A stretch of 64,000 nt of DNA from Paucisalibacillus algeriensis (lineage in GTDB: Bacteria; Bacillota; Bacilli; Bacillales; Amphibacillaceae), in NCBI RefSeq assembly GCF_000577245.1, contig NZ_CBYO010000006.1:62001-126000 (forward strand), in the 5' to 3' direction. Made by a program: the position numbers and the translations under genes. The notes below the pieces were generated by a model. That model had not been told where the DNA came from. It ran no database searches and was given only the letters and a program-made list of their open reading frames with translations. Positions 27,057-35,659 of the stretch are shown one piece after another; position 1 is the stretch's first letter; each line of letters opens with the position of its first letter.

Positions 27057-28199
27057 TCACGCCAATACACTAATTTTCTTTTCCTCAATGGAGGATTGAT
27101 ACTTTTTAATAAGCACATGGAATATACTATCCCAGGACTGTGTTAAAGCATAGTTCCTACCGTTCACTCCCATTTCTTTCCGCTTTGACTCATTATATAT
27201 AAGCGAGACAATTACTTTTGCAAACTCTTCACTATTATTTTTTTCACATAATATTCCTGTTACTTGGTCCTTTATAATGGATCGAACGCCTCCCGCATTT
27301 GCACATACGACTGGTGTACCACTTGCAAGTGACTCCAATACGACATTTCCAAATGTTTCTGTCGAAGAAGGAAAAACAAATAGATCCGCAGCAGCATATA
27401 CATGGGCTAATTCCTGACCTGATAAGAATCCGGTAAAGGTCATATTATTCGGCGCTAGTTTTCTTAATTCCTCCTGATTAGGTCCATCCCCCACTACTAA
27501 CCAATGCACTTTCTCCTTCAGATTCTCTGGTAGTTGATTATGAATAGAGGGGATAAGCATTACATCCTTTTCTGGTGCGATGCGACCTACATATAACAGT
27601 ATATGCTTTTCTTTTATGTGATACTTTTCCCGTATATCGTTTGGGTTAAAGTTAGGGTGGAAAGTAGTACAATCTATTCCTCTTGGCCATATATCCAAAT
27701 CCATAAATCCATGCTTCTGCAAATGCTCCATTGTGTCTATGGAGGGAACAAAAACCTTACGCATTGGACGATGAAACCACCGCATATAACGCCAAAGCAC
27801 TTTCGTTAAAAATTGAAGATCATAATATCCCAAGTACTTATCAAAGTCTGTATGATAAGAACCTACTAGTGGGATATCTAACTTTTTAGCATAATGTAAA
27901 CCACATAACCCTACATTAAATGGGGTTGCAACATGAATAATATCTGGCTGAAATTGTATCAATTCCTCTTTCACATGATACATATTGGGAAGCGCAAGCC
28001 TACATGCAGGATATAAGAAAAATGGGAGGCTTTTAAATCGATGAATGTCACTAGAATAAAGACTCTGACTAGAACTTTTCGGTGCAAAAACCCTATATTC
28101 AAAACCTCTGTCCTTTAAATAATCTGTAAAGCGTTTTAATGTCTTTGCTACCCCATTGACATCCGGTGCAAATGTATCAGTAAAAATTACTATTTTCAT
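27057..28199 (-). CDS. Glycosyltransferase family 4 (GT-B)
   Basis: 380 residues. N-terminal glycosyltransferase 4 domain (VIFTDTFAPDVNGVAKTLKR; HVATPFNVGLCGL; GSYHTDFDKYLGYYDL) and a C-terminal GT1 domain with LLYVGRIAPEKDV and the E-x7-E motif in STETFGNVVLESLASGTPVV. The N-terminal pattern is that of lipid-directed mannosyl/glucosyltransferases (MgtA/PimB/SqdX-like), so a membrane glycolipid product is plausible; acceptor and sugar unproven. RBS GGAGGG. Preceded by a 480-base gap. Confidence 0.88.
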   Translation of the reverse strand: MKIVIFTDTFAPDVNGVAKTLKRFTDYLKDRGFEYRVFAPKSSSQSLYSSDIHRFKSLPFFLYPACRLALPNMYHVKEELIQFQPDIIHVATPFNVGLCGLHYAKKLDIPLVGSYHTDFDKYLGYYDLQFLTKVLWRYMRWFHRPMRKVFVPSIDTMEHLQKHGFMDLDIWPRGIDCTTFHPNFNPNDIREKYHIKEKHILLYVGRIAPEKDVMLIPSIHNQLPENLKEKVHWLVVGDGPNQEELRKLAPNNMTFTGFLSGQELAHVYAAADLFVFPSSTETFGNVVLESLASGTPVVCANAGGVRSIIKDQVTGILCEKNNSEEFAKVIVSLIYNESKRKEMGVNGRNYALTQSWDSIFHVLIKKYQSSIEEKKISVLA

Positions 28200-28679
28200 C
28201 TATAGTCCCTCCATGGTGAGTATTAAGAGAACATATCCACCGGTTAATAAATGGATACAGATAATACCAGAGCTAGAACCCAGTAAGCTAACCAATAATA
28301 ATATCAGATGAGTAATGTAATCCAAGATAAACATGTGAAATAGTAACGTGAACCAATCGGAATTTAAATAACACATAGGACAGGTACATAAGAAAGGTAA
28401 TTTTACGGAAGAAAGCATTTAGAAGTTTGTAAATAAAGAATTGGTTTAAATAGTTGAAGGATTTACAACCTAACCTATGCAAGTGATAAAAGTATTTAAC
28501 CTTTCTACCAACTTCGTATGTTTAGTAGGTCAAATAAATTAATACTGCAGTTAGACTGACACATACTTTGAGAAGGAACTTCATTCTCCCACCCCCACCA
28601 GAAAGGTACTTTAACCTAATTATAAGGAAGAAAGATTAAGTAATTGCTAATTGAAGGTGAATTTTCTGTAAATTTAGTC
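28200..28679. other. AT-rich intergenic stretch, no supported gene
   Basis: Two short minus-strand frames here have no ribosome site. One is hydrophobic and ends at the GGAGGG site used by the glycosyltransferase, but looks accidental. No repeat, RNA gene or clear promoter was recognised. Confidence 0.6.
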
Positions 28680-28715
28680 AAAAAAAAACTAGCCAGTTTA
28701 TAATCCAGCTAGTTT
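28680..28715 (-). terminator. Terminator of the gene at 28723-29127
   Basis: Minus strand: AAACTAGC, loop, GCTAGTTT followed by at least six more T. Confidence 0.82.
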
Positions 28716-28722
28716 CATCTAT

Positions 28723-29127
28723 TTATTTCATACTTGAAAATGTTTCTTTCACAATAATGGATTGTGTTACTCTTACTTTTTTATATTCTTTAAAATCTTC
28801 TTCTTCTACAAGTCCTAAATTTAACGCAGACTCTAATTTTTCTGTATCTGGAATTTTCGTTTCAATAATAAACTCTTTCAGATTGAGTTGCTCTAATTGT
28901 TTAACGGTTCCTGCATCATCGTAACTAACTGCGGAACGTATTTGGCGTTGTAATTTATAATTACCTTGCCTGATTTCCCCCTTATTCTGTTTCCCAAATG
29001 ATAAATCCAAAGCCTCGTGAAATCTCTTTTTTAATTCATTCATTTCTTGTTCTATTTCTTTTTTATACATATTTAATTCTACATACCGCTTCATTTCCTC
29101 TTCCGTTATCGATAAGACTTTACCCAC
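28723..29127 (-). CDS. Hypothetical coiled-coil protein
   Basis: 134 residues, no TM or signal. Residues about 8-45 are charged and helical (EEEMKRYVELNMYKKEIEQE), followed by RQGNYKLQRQIRSAVSYDDA and a helical end. The pattern (helical start, then a middle strand block) resembles small proteins in phage and genome-maintenance contexts, but I cannot name a family. GTG 29127 was chosen with GGAGGGGAG upstream. Monocistronic. Confidence 0.7.
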   Translation of the reverse strand: MGKVLSITEEEMKRYVELNMYKKEIEQEMNELKKRFHEALDLSFGKQNKGEIRQGNYKLQRQIRSAVSYDDAGTVKQLEQLNLKEFIIETKIPDTEKLESALNLGLVEEEDFKEYKKVRVTQSIIVKETFSSMK

Positions 29128-29281
29128 GGTTCTCCCCTCCAATTAATACGTATATTCATTCCTATGTACGGGGAGATAACTTCATTCCTAAAAAAATGGA
29201 CATACAATGGAAGCAGTTTAGAAGCATTTTTTAGAATATCTTGAATAAAATGGTGGATAAAATTATGGAGGTGTATTTAGT

Positions 29282-29755
29282 TTGGGGCCAAAAATAATAA
29301 GGAAAAGTTCATTTAAACTAATTGGATTTCGCCTTCCACCAAATTATGATAAGACTAAAGAACAACACGTTATCAAAAACACCGTATCCCAGTTAAAGGC
29401 TATTTCTGAAAAAATACCCAATAAAGTGAGGGATGATGTTTTAGTCATTCAAATCTATCCAATGATGGAGCAATTTAATCCTTTTCATCATAAAGACAGT
29501 TTACTTATCGGTTATGAAGTAGAAAATACTGAAAATGGTCCAGAGCACACAGAACTTTACACGATTGAAGAAAATATGTATGTTAATTGTAAACACAACG
29601 GTTCCCGCTCAGATATTTATAAGACGTATGATTACCTATATAATAATTGGATACAAAAAAACCGCTGTATCCCATTAGGTTTTGACATGGAGGTTTGGAA
29701 TGAGCAAGAGGAATCGAATGTAGATATCTGTGTTGCAATTAATAAGCCACGCTAA
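29282..29755 (+). CDS. GyrI-like / effector-binding domain protein
   Basis: 157 residues. SSFKLIGFRLPPNYD, ISEKIPNKVRDDVLVIQIYP, LLIGYEVENTEN and the C-terminal FDMEVWNEQEESNVDICVAI fit the stand-alone AraC-effector/GyrI-like fold seen in BmrR, Rob and GyrI. Such proteins bind hydrophobic ligands; no HTH here. TTG 29282 follows GGAGGTG. Monocistronic. Confidence 0.78.
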   Translation: MGPKIIRKSSFKLIGFRLPPNYDKTKEQHVIKNTVSQLKAISEKIPNKVRDDVLVIQIYPMMEQFNPFHHKDSLLIGYEVENTENGPEHTELYTIEENMYVNCKHNGSRSDIYKTYDYLYNNWIQKNRCIPLGFDMEVWNEQEESNVDICVAINKPR

Positions 29756-29874
29756 ACAGATTATTGTTCTAAACCTTCTCTTCCAATGAAAATAATGTAA
29801 TAGATACTTTTGACCTAGGATAAGCTATTTATTAATTTCATATAATTGTAAAAAATGGATTAGGGAGTGAAAAA

Positions 29875-31395
29875 ATGGATACGTCAAAGATTTGGAAGAG
29901 AGGACTTTTGGCTTTCTTGTTAGTTATCCTGATGACTGTACCTCTTGTAGCACATCATCAATCACCATTAGTAAATGCCTCAGATGAAACCACCCAAGAA
30001 GAATCATTAGCAGATAAACTAAATCAAATATTAAATAACAATGCACTTAACGGGGCGACAACCGGTGTAAGTATTCGAAATGCGGATTCAGGAGAAGTTT
30101 TATACTCTTACTATGGTGACCACCGGCTACACCCTGCATCCAACATGAAAATACTTACAACAGTAGCAGCACTAGAAACTTTAGGACCTGACTATCGTTT
30201 TAATACAGAAGTGTTAACAGACGGCAGAATTAGAGGAGATGTGCTTCTAGGTAATCTTTATTTACGCGGTAAGGGGGATCCGACTTTATTAAAGGAGGAT
30301 TTAGACCAATTTGCTGCTGATTTAAAAGCTAAAGGTATTAAAAATATACAGGGTAATTTAATTGGGGATGACACATGGTATGATGATATCCGCCTCTCGC
30401 AGGACCTAAACTGGTCAGACGAACCATTCTACACAGGAGCACAAGTTTCAGCACTAACCCTCTCACCAAATGAAGATTATGATGCAGCAACTATCATCGT
30501 TGAGGTGTACCCTGGAAAAGAAGTTGGTGATAAGCCAATAGTAAAACTTACACCTCAAACGGACTATGTCAACATTATAAATAATGCATCCACAGTTAAT
30601 ACAGACCATAGCAGAGCAATTTCAATTGAAAGAGAGCATGGTTCTAATAATATTGTTATAGATGGAGTTATTCCTTTAGAAGGATCTAATGCAAGATCTT
30701 GGGTATCGATTTGGGAACCAACAGGTTACGCAGTAGATGTTTTCAAAAAGTCCTTAGAGGAGCATGGGATTAAATTAAATAGAAATCCGAAAGCCACAGA
30801 TCCACCTGAAGCCACCCCAACAAATGCAACTGTTCTTACATCTAAGGAGTCTATGACATTAGAAGAGCTACTAGTTCCATTCATGAAACTAAGTAACAAT
30901 GGCCATGGCGAAACACTTGCTAAAGAAATGGGCAGAGTAATGTATGATGAAGGTAGCTGGGATAAAGGTCTAGACGTTATGGAAGAGATTGTCACCCAAT
31001 TTGGCGTTAACGGAAATACCATTCTTCTTCGTGATGGTTCTGGAATGTCCCACAAAAACTTGATTCCGGCAAACGAACTTTCACAATTACTTTTTGAAGT
31101 GCAAGATGAAGAGTGGTACCCTGCATTTGAGAATTCCTTACCAGTTGCCGGTAATTCTGAGCGATTGGCTGGCGGAACTTTGCGTTACCGGATGACAGAC
31201 GGACCCGCAGCTAATAATGTAATGGCCAAAACAGGGTCATTAACTGGAGTATCTAGCTTATCTGGTTATGTTACATCTAAAGACAGTCAAAAACTAATCT
31301 TCTCTATTATGGTTAATAATTATATAGGGTCTTCTACAGCTATACGGGGAATAGAAGATGCCATTGCAACTGAATTAGCTAATTTTGAATTTTAA
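29875..31395 (+). CDS. dacC: D-Ala-D-Ala carboxypeptidase/endopeptidase, class C PBP4 (S13)
   Basis: 506 residues. Signal sequence (about 1-35). Three penicillin-binding motifs: SNMK (SxxK, about residue 92), SNN (SxN, about 341) and KTG (AKTGSLTG, about 450), with the large inserted domains typical of PBP4 between the first two. Cuts D-Ala-D-Ala or cross-links of peptidoglycan outside the membrane. Resembles B. subtilis DacC (PBP4a). RBS TTAGGGAG. Followed by a strong terminator. Confidence 0.92.
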   Translation: MDTSKIWKRGLLAFLLVILMTVPLVAHHQSPLVNASDETTQEESLADKLNQILNNNALNGATTGVSIRNADSGEVLYSYYGDHRLHPASNMKILTTVAALETLGPDYRFNTEVLTDGRIRGDVLLGNLYLRGKGDPTLLKEDLDQFAADLKAKGIKNIQGNLIGDDTWYDDIRLSQDLNWSDEPFYTGAQVSALTLSPNEDYDAATIIVEVYPGKEVGDKPIVKLTPQTDYVNIINNASTVNTDHSRAISIEREHGSNNIVIDGVIPLEGSNARSWVSIWEPTGYAVDVFKKSLEEHGIKLNRNPKATDPPEATPTNATVLTSKESMTLEELLVPFMKLSNNGHGETLAKEMGRVMYDEGSWDKGLDVMEEIVTQFGVNGNTILLRDGSGMSHKNLIPANELSQLLFEVQDEEWYPAFENSLPVAGNSERLAGGTLRYRMTDGPAANNVMAKTGSLTGVSSLSGYVTSKDSQKLIFSIMVNNYIGSSTAIRGIEDAIATELANFEF

Positions 31396-31402
31396 ATTGG
31401 GG

Positions 31403-31442
31403 CTACCTATTATGGTGATAAACGATAATAGGTAGTTTCTTT
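31403..31442 (+). terminator. Terminator of the PBP4 gene
   Basis: CTACCTATTAT, 11-base loop, ATAATAGGTAG, TTTCTTTG. A second weaker hairpin (AAACTATCC ... GGTAGTTTTTT) lies at about 31507-31557. Confidence 0.85.
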
Positions 31443-31597
31443 GTTTAGGTTAACCGTGTATGAATTTCTCTCATCAAAAAATAGCTTTATGTTCATATTT
31501 ATTAAAACTATCCGCTACTCATTTCCAGCGAATTTATGAATGTAGGGTAGTTTTTTCTCTGTTCTATAATTACTTTTTGTAACTTAATAATAAATAG

Positions 31598-31656
31598 TTG
31601 CAATTGCTTAAAAGTCATGATAAGATTAGTAACGTTGAATTCAAATATATTGAATT
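31598..31656 (+). promoter_or_regulatory. Promoter and dyad operator of the tandem flavin reductases
   Basis: TTGCAA (31598-31603), 17 bases, TAAGAT (31621-31626). Around and just after +1 lies AATTCAA-ATATA-TTGAATT (31638-31656), 7-bp arms with a 5-bp spacer, the size of a MarR-family site. No MarR gene is in the window, so the regulator is unknown. Confidence 0.6.
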
Positions 31657-31737
31657 AAAGATAAACTATTTCGAAACATTATGAATTATCTTATCTTTAA
31701 TTCGGCTAATAAACACAACTCAGAGGAGGAAATAATT

Positions 31738-32292
31738 ATGTTAAGAATTGGTATTGTACAAGGAAGTGTACGTGAGGGACGTAACGGTGCTGCAGTTGCA
31801 GACTGGATGTTAGACTTCGCAAACAATCGTAATGATGAAGGAGTAGAATATGAGCTAGTAGATCTTGCTGATTACGATCTTGCTTTCTTAGGCTCAAAAG
31901 CATCTCAAGCTGAGGAAGCTCAAGCTGCAGCTAAAGCTTGGTCTGAAAAAATGGCTTCATTTGATGGTTATGTATTTGTAACTCCAGAATATAACCACAC
32001 AATTGGTGGTGCATTGAAAAATGCTTTAGATTACTTAAACCCTGAATTAAACAACAAAGCTGCTGGTTTTGTAGGATACGGAAGCCTTGGTGGTACTCGT
32101 GCACATGAAAACCTACGTCTAATCTTAGGTGAACTTCAAGTGGCAGACGTTCGTACTGCTGTTACATTCTCACTAATGGCTGACTTTGAAAACTTCTCCG
32201 TATTCAAACCAGCTGATTACCATGCAGATAATGCTAACGGAATGTTAGATCAAGTTACTGCATGGAGCCGTGCTTTAAAAACAGTTCGTTAA
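31738..32292 (+). CDS. NAD(P)H-dependent FMN reductase, copy 1
   Basis: 184 residues, flavodoxin-like fold. The FMN phosphate loop GSVREGRNGAAVADW (about 9-23) and the FMN contact TPEYNHTIGGALKNALDYL (about 82) are classic for the azoreductase / quinone-reductase family. Redox detoxification is likely. ATG 31738 follows GAGGAGG. The next gene is a near copy, so the pair arose by tandem duplication. Likely induced by an electrophile; the dyad at the promoter supports regulation. Confidence 0.88.
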   Translation: MLRIGIVQGSVREGRNGAAVADWMLDFANNRNDEGVEYELVDLADYDLAFLGSKASQAEEAQAAAKAWSEKMASFDGYVFVTPEYNHTIGGALKNALDYLNPELNNKAAGFVGYGSLGGTRAHENLRLILGELQVADVRTAVTFSLMADFENFSVFKPADYHADNANGMLDQVTAWSRALKTVR

Positions 32293-32312
32293 GAAGGATA
32301 GAGGAATATACT

Positions 32313-32930
32313 ATGGGATTATTTGATAAATTATTTGGAAAATCAAAAAAGAAAGAGGTAGAAACCATGGCTGAAACTTTAAGAATTGCAGTTGTACAAG
32401 GAAGTGTACGTGAAGGACGTAATGGTGCTGCTGTTGCTGACTGGACGTTAAACTTTGCAAAGAATCGTAATGATGATGGTGTAGAATATGAGCTAGTAGA
32501 TCTTGCTGATTACGACCTTGCTTTTCTAGGTTCTAAAGCATCTCAAACAGAAGAAGCTCAAGCAGCTGCTAAAGCTTGGTCTGAAAAAATGGCCTCATTT
32601 GATGGTTATGTATTCGTAACTCCAGAGTACAACCACGCTATCGGTGGCGCCTTGAAAAATGCTCTAGATTACCTAAACCCTGAATTGAATAACAAAGCTG
32701 CTGGCTTTGTTGGGTATGGAAGTCTTGGTGGTACTCGTGCACACGAAAACCTACGTCTAATCCTTGGTGAACTTCAAGTAGCTGACGTACGTACTGCTGT
32801 TACATTCTCACTAATGGCTGATTTTGAAAACTTCTCCGAATTCAAACCAGCTGACTACCATGCTGACAATGCTAACGGAATGTTAGATCAAGTTACTTCA
32901 TGGAGCCGTGCTCTTAAAACAGTACGTTAA
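32313..32930 (+). CDS. NAD(P)H-dependent FMN reductase, copy 2 with N-terminal extension
   Basis: 205 residues. The body differs from copy 1 at 10 of 183 positions (about 95 percent identical); the added N-terminus is MGLFDKLFGKSKKKEVET, an amphipathic basic lead. ATG 32313 has GAGGAA seven bases ahead; an internal ATG at 32367 with AAGAGG could produce a form equal in length to copy 1. The lead could attach it to membrane or a partner; inferred. Ends with a strong terminator. Confidence 0.86.
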   Translation: MGLFDKLFGKSKKKEVETMAETLRIAVVQGSVREGRNGAAVADWTLNFAKNRNDDGVEYELVDLADYDLAFLGSKASQTEEAQAAAKAWSEKMASFDGYVFVTPEYNHAIGGALKNALDYLNPELNNKAAGFVGYGSLGGTRAHENLRLILGELQVADVRTAVTFSLMADFENFSEFKPADYHADNANGMLDQVTSWSRALKTVR

Positions 32931-32946
32931 ATAGACAGATTGTTTT

Positions 32947-32983
32947 AAGTGCCAGACACAGGTGGTGTCTGGCACTTTTTTTG
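32947..32983 (+). terminator. Terminator of the flavin reductase pair
   Basis: AAGTGCCAGACAC, five-base loop, GTGTCTGGCACTT and six more T; a 13-bp perfect stem. Confidence 0.93.
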
Positions 32984-33043
32984 GTTAAGGTATTCTTCTT
33001 TTCAACCACTTTTGAATATCCAAATGATGTAGCTTAGATAAAA

Positions 33044-33160
33044 CTAATGACGTTTACTAGGTAGATTTGCTTTATTTCCTCCACCTTGCTTCTTTCTGTT
33101 TTGTTCATCTTTTCTTTTTCGTTCATTAAACCTCGCTACAAAGGTAGACGTATCTTCCAC
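33044..33160 (-). CDS. DUF4023-like 38-residue protein
   Basis: My translation from the GTG at 33160 gives MEDTSTFVARFNERKRKDEQ followed by NRKKQGGGNKANLPSKRH. The MEDT-x-x-FV start and basic GN-LP-K-H tail match small DUF4023 proteins of Bacillaceae. RBS AAAGGAGG fits exactly. Highly charged, no TM; function unknown. Confidence 0.8.
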   Translation of the reverse strand: MEDTSTFVARFNERKRKDEQNRKKQGGGNKANLPSKRH

Positions 33161-33260
33161 AGTCTATTCCTCCTTTATCATTTTTAACTTAGTATTTCCC
33201 TAAACAATGGAAATATGCGTGAGATAATCCCATAAGGCCTCTAAACGAATCTAACGCAAC

Positions 33261-33295
33261 AAAAAAAGCCCTCTGTTTTCACAAAGAGCTTTTTC
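33261..33295 (-). terminator. Terminator of the CorC operon
   Basis: Minus strand: AAAGCTCTTTGT, short loop, ACAGAGGGCTTT then T-run; two wobbles/mismatches. Confidence 0.75.
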
Positions 33296-33299
33296 TGTA

Positions 33300-33602
33300 T
33301 TAAAATAGATCTAGCAAATCAAGCACTGTTTTTTTCTTCTTTTTCTTATAACCGTATGGACCATACTTTGGGTCATATCCCTTATGATAATCCTTTTTAT
33401 AATCTGGTCGTTCACGAAATTCGCGTTCATAGGAATCAAATGTTTCTTCATAATACTTTTGTTCTTCTTTTAAACCAGCAGTTATTTTCTCTAACTCACC
33501 GCGATCCAACCATACACCTTTACAGTTCGGACAAACATCAATTAAGACATTCTCTTTTTGAACTTCCCTCATCCTAACATTATCACAAACTGGACAATTC
33601 AT
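33300..33602 (-). CDS. TFIIB-type zinc-ribbon protein
   Basis: 100 residues. CPVCDNV ... CPNCKGVWLDRGEL (about 3-32) is a zf-TFIIB ribbon. The rest is charged and ends in a Lys-rich tract (YKKKKKKTVLDLLDLF). Function unknown; possibly nucleic-acid or protein binding. Starts one base past the CorC stop, so co-transcribed and coupled. Confidence 0.85.
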   Translation of the reverse strand: MNCPVCDNVRMREVQKENVLIDVCPNCKGVWLDRGELEKITAGLKEEQKYYEETFDSYEREFRERPDYKKDYHKGYDPKYGPYGYKKKKKKTVLDLLDLF

Positions 33603-33603
33603 A

Positions 33604-34851
33604 TTATCCTTCCTCCACTTCGACTAGATCTTCTTTTACGATTTGTATTTGTTTTAATGTTCTTCCATCTACTTCTAATATTTTAAAATGAAGGTTATCC
33701 TTTTCCAGTACATCGCCTTGCTGTGGGAATTGATTAAATTCCGTTAAGAGATAACCTGAAAGAACGTCTTCTTCCTCTGGTATATCGGTATTAAATATCG
33801 AGTTCAAGCGATGAAGTGTAATTTTTCCATCACAAATAATTTCCGTGTCGGTTAATTTTTCAACAAGCTTTTCACTTTCTAAATCCATCTCATCTTCAAT
33901 TTCCAAGCCAATCATAGCCTCAATGATGTCCTCATGCGTCAGGATTCCTTCCGTACCACCATATTCATCAAGTACAATTGCCAGGTGTTTACGATCCCTC
34001 GTCATTTGTCGAAAGACCATTTCAATCGAATGAAATTCGAAGAACACCATTGGATCTAAATCACAATATTCCTCTAGTCTTTTCTCCGGCTCAATCGACC
34101 AGCTTAATAAATATTTCGAATGAAAGACACCTATAATATTATCAATTTCCCCATCATAAACAGGATATCTCGTATATTGATTTTGAATAACTATATCCCG
34201 GACTTCCTCATAAGTAGCATCATGTGGTACAGCCACAATATCAATACGTGGTGTTTTCAAAACATCCTTCACATTTAAATCTTGGAAGTCAAGAACACCT
34301 TTGATTCGGAAAGACTCTTCACGTTTAAAGGTACCCTCTGTACCCGCAATATCTACCATCGTTCTTAAATCTTCTTTTGATATAGATATGTTATCTTCAT
34401 TATTCTTTGATAATACTTTGATAATGAATCCTGTCATGCCATTTAACAGAAGTGTTAATGGCTTAAAGAGAATGGTAAAAAATCGAATTACTGGATATAC
34501 AATATATGCAATTTTATCCGAAAAAGCAGCTGCAATAGATTTTGGTAATACCTCAGAGAACACAATAATGGTTATCGTCAAGATAGCAGATGCTATAGCA
34601 ACATTCATTCCATACTCTAATGCGACCATCGTCACAAGCGTCGGTAAGAGTATGTTTGCAATATTGTTCCCAATTAAAATAGCTGTAATAAACTCACTTG
34701 GTTTGGATACCAAATCCAATAATTTTTCAGACTTTTTATCATTGTTACTTGCTTTTGTTTGTAGCTTCATCTTATTTGCAGCTGTAAGAGCAGTCTCACT
34801 TCCTGAAAAGAAAAACGATACAAACAATAATATGATGATCGCAATGATCAC
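33604..34851 (-). CDS. CorC/HlyC-family membrane protein (CNNM, CBS pair, CorC)
   Basis: 415 residues. DUF21/CNNM membrane domain (about 1-165, FFFSGSETALTAANKMKLQ; SEVLPKSIAAAF), two CBS domains (about 185-315, MVFRQMTRDRKHLAIVLDEY) and a C-terminal CorC_HlyC domain. Homologues (MpfA, YhdP, YugS, YqhB in B. subtilis) are implicated in Mg2+ export or ion balance. GTG start behind AAGGGGG. No Mg riboswitch seen. Partner is the zinc-ribbon protein. Confidence 0.9.
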   Translation of the reverse strand: MIIAIIILLFVSFFFSGSETALTAANKMKLQTKASNNDKKSEKLLDLVSKPSEFITAILIGNNIANILLPTLVTMVALEYGMNVAIASAILTITIIVFSEVLPKSIAAAFSDKIAYIVYPVIRFFTILFKPLTLLLNGMTGFIIKVLSKNNEDNISISKEDLRTMVDIAGTEGTFKREESFRIKGVLDFQDLNVKDVLKTPRIDIVAVPHDATYEEVRDIVIQNQYTRYPVYDGEIDNIIGVFHSKYLLSWSIEPEKRLEEYCDLDPMVFFEFHSIEMVFRQMTRDRKHLAIVLDEYGGTEGILTHEDIIEAMIGLEIEDEMDLESEKLVEKLTDTEIICDGKITLHRLNSIFNTDIPEEEDVLSGYLLTEFNQFPQQGDVLEKDNLHFKILEVDGRTLKQIQIVKEDLVEVEEG

Positions 34852-34953
34852 TAGATAGTTCCCCCTTAAAAAATCTACAATCCTTGATATTAAATGGTTA
34901 CTTTTACTTTAAAATATTTAGAACATGGATTAAAGAAAAATGTATTGGCTTTA

Positions 34954-35604
34954 TCATTTAGGTAAGTCGATAGTTACTTGTAGCCAATTTCTAAAATCTT
35001 GGAAGTTCTGTTGCGAAACTTGATGCCCAACCGTGTAGGCATGAAATTCAACCTTAGCTCCCAATTGATTATATAAGTCTTTTGCTTCATTTGCCCAATC
35101 AAATGGTAACACCGGATCCAGTTCACCATGTGAACAAAAAAGCGATAACCCTTTTAGATTTTGATCTCGATAGTCATGTTTCATAAAATCAGGTATATAA
35201 CCACTTAATGCAGCTATTCCTTTTATTTGTTGTCCTAATTTGAGACCGATACTCATGGATAGTATTGCACCTTGGCTAAATCCCATTAAAAAGATTTGAG
35301 AGGAATCGATTGGGTGCTCTTCACACATCTCTCCAATTAAACTAATAATGTTTTGTATCGCCTGATCAAATACAGTCCTATGTGGCTTACCAAATCCTTC
35401 AATAGTGAAAAATGCATAGCCTGGTGGCTGTTCAATTGGGCCACGCACACTAAAAATAAACGTTGAATCAGCTAAATCATGAACCAATGGTAATAAATCA
35501 TCTTCATTACTACCCATTCCATGCATTAAAAATATTGCCGGGTACGTTTTCCCCGAATCAATCTTATTTGGCTTAAGTAGCTTATAGTACAAAGGTGTTC
35601 CCAA
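34954..35604 (-). CDS. Phospholipase/carboxylesterase-type alpha/beta hydrolase
   Basis: 216 residues. FLMHGMGSNEDDLLPLVHDL (oxyanion hole), nucleophile in MGFSQGAIL (Ser about 116), acid in GELDPVLP and catalytic His in VGHQVS. Family includes MhqD and YodD of B. subtilis and bacterial phospholipase/carboxylesterases. Cytosolic esterase; substrate unknown. TTG start, RBS AAGGATG. Confidence 0.88.
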   Translation of the reverse strand: MGTPLYYKLLKPNKIDSGKTYPAIFLMHGMGSNEDDLLPLVHDLADSTFIFSVRGPIEQPPGYAFFTIEGFGKPHRTVFDQAIQNIISLIGEMCEEHPIDSSQIFLMGFSQGAILSMSIGLKLGQQIKGIAALSGYIPDFMKHDYRDQNLKGLSLFCSHGELDPVLPFDWANEAKDLYNQLGAKVEFHAYTVGHQVSQQNFQDFRNWLQVTIDLPK

Positions 35605-35659
35605 TATATAATCATCCTTTTTATATCTTTACATATGGACAGCAGATTAAAAATTTACA

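Noticed and set aside
28200-28418. Hydrophobic minus-strand frame ending at the glycosyltransferase RBS
   Set aside because: No RBS, no family resemblance, no start with proper spacing; AT-rich DNA readily gives hydrophobic frames.
34301-34858. 185-codon plus-strand frame opposite the CorC gene
   Set aside because: Full overlap with a clearly recognised gene on the other strand, no RBS; an antisense shadow.
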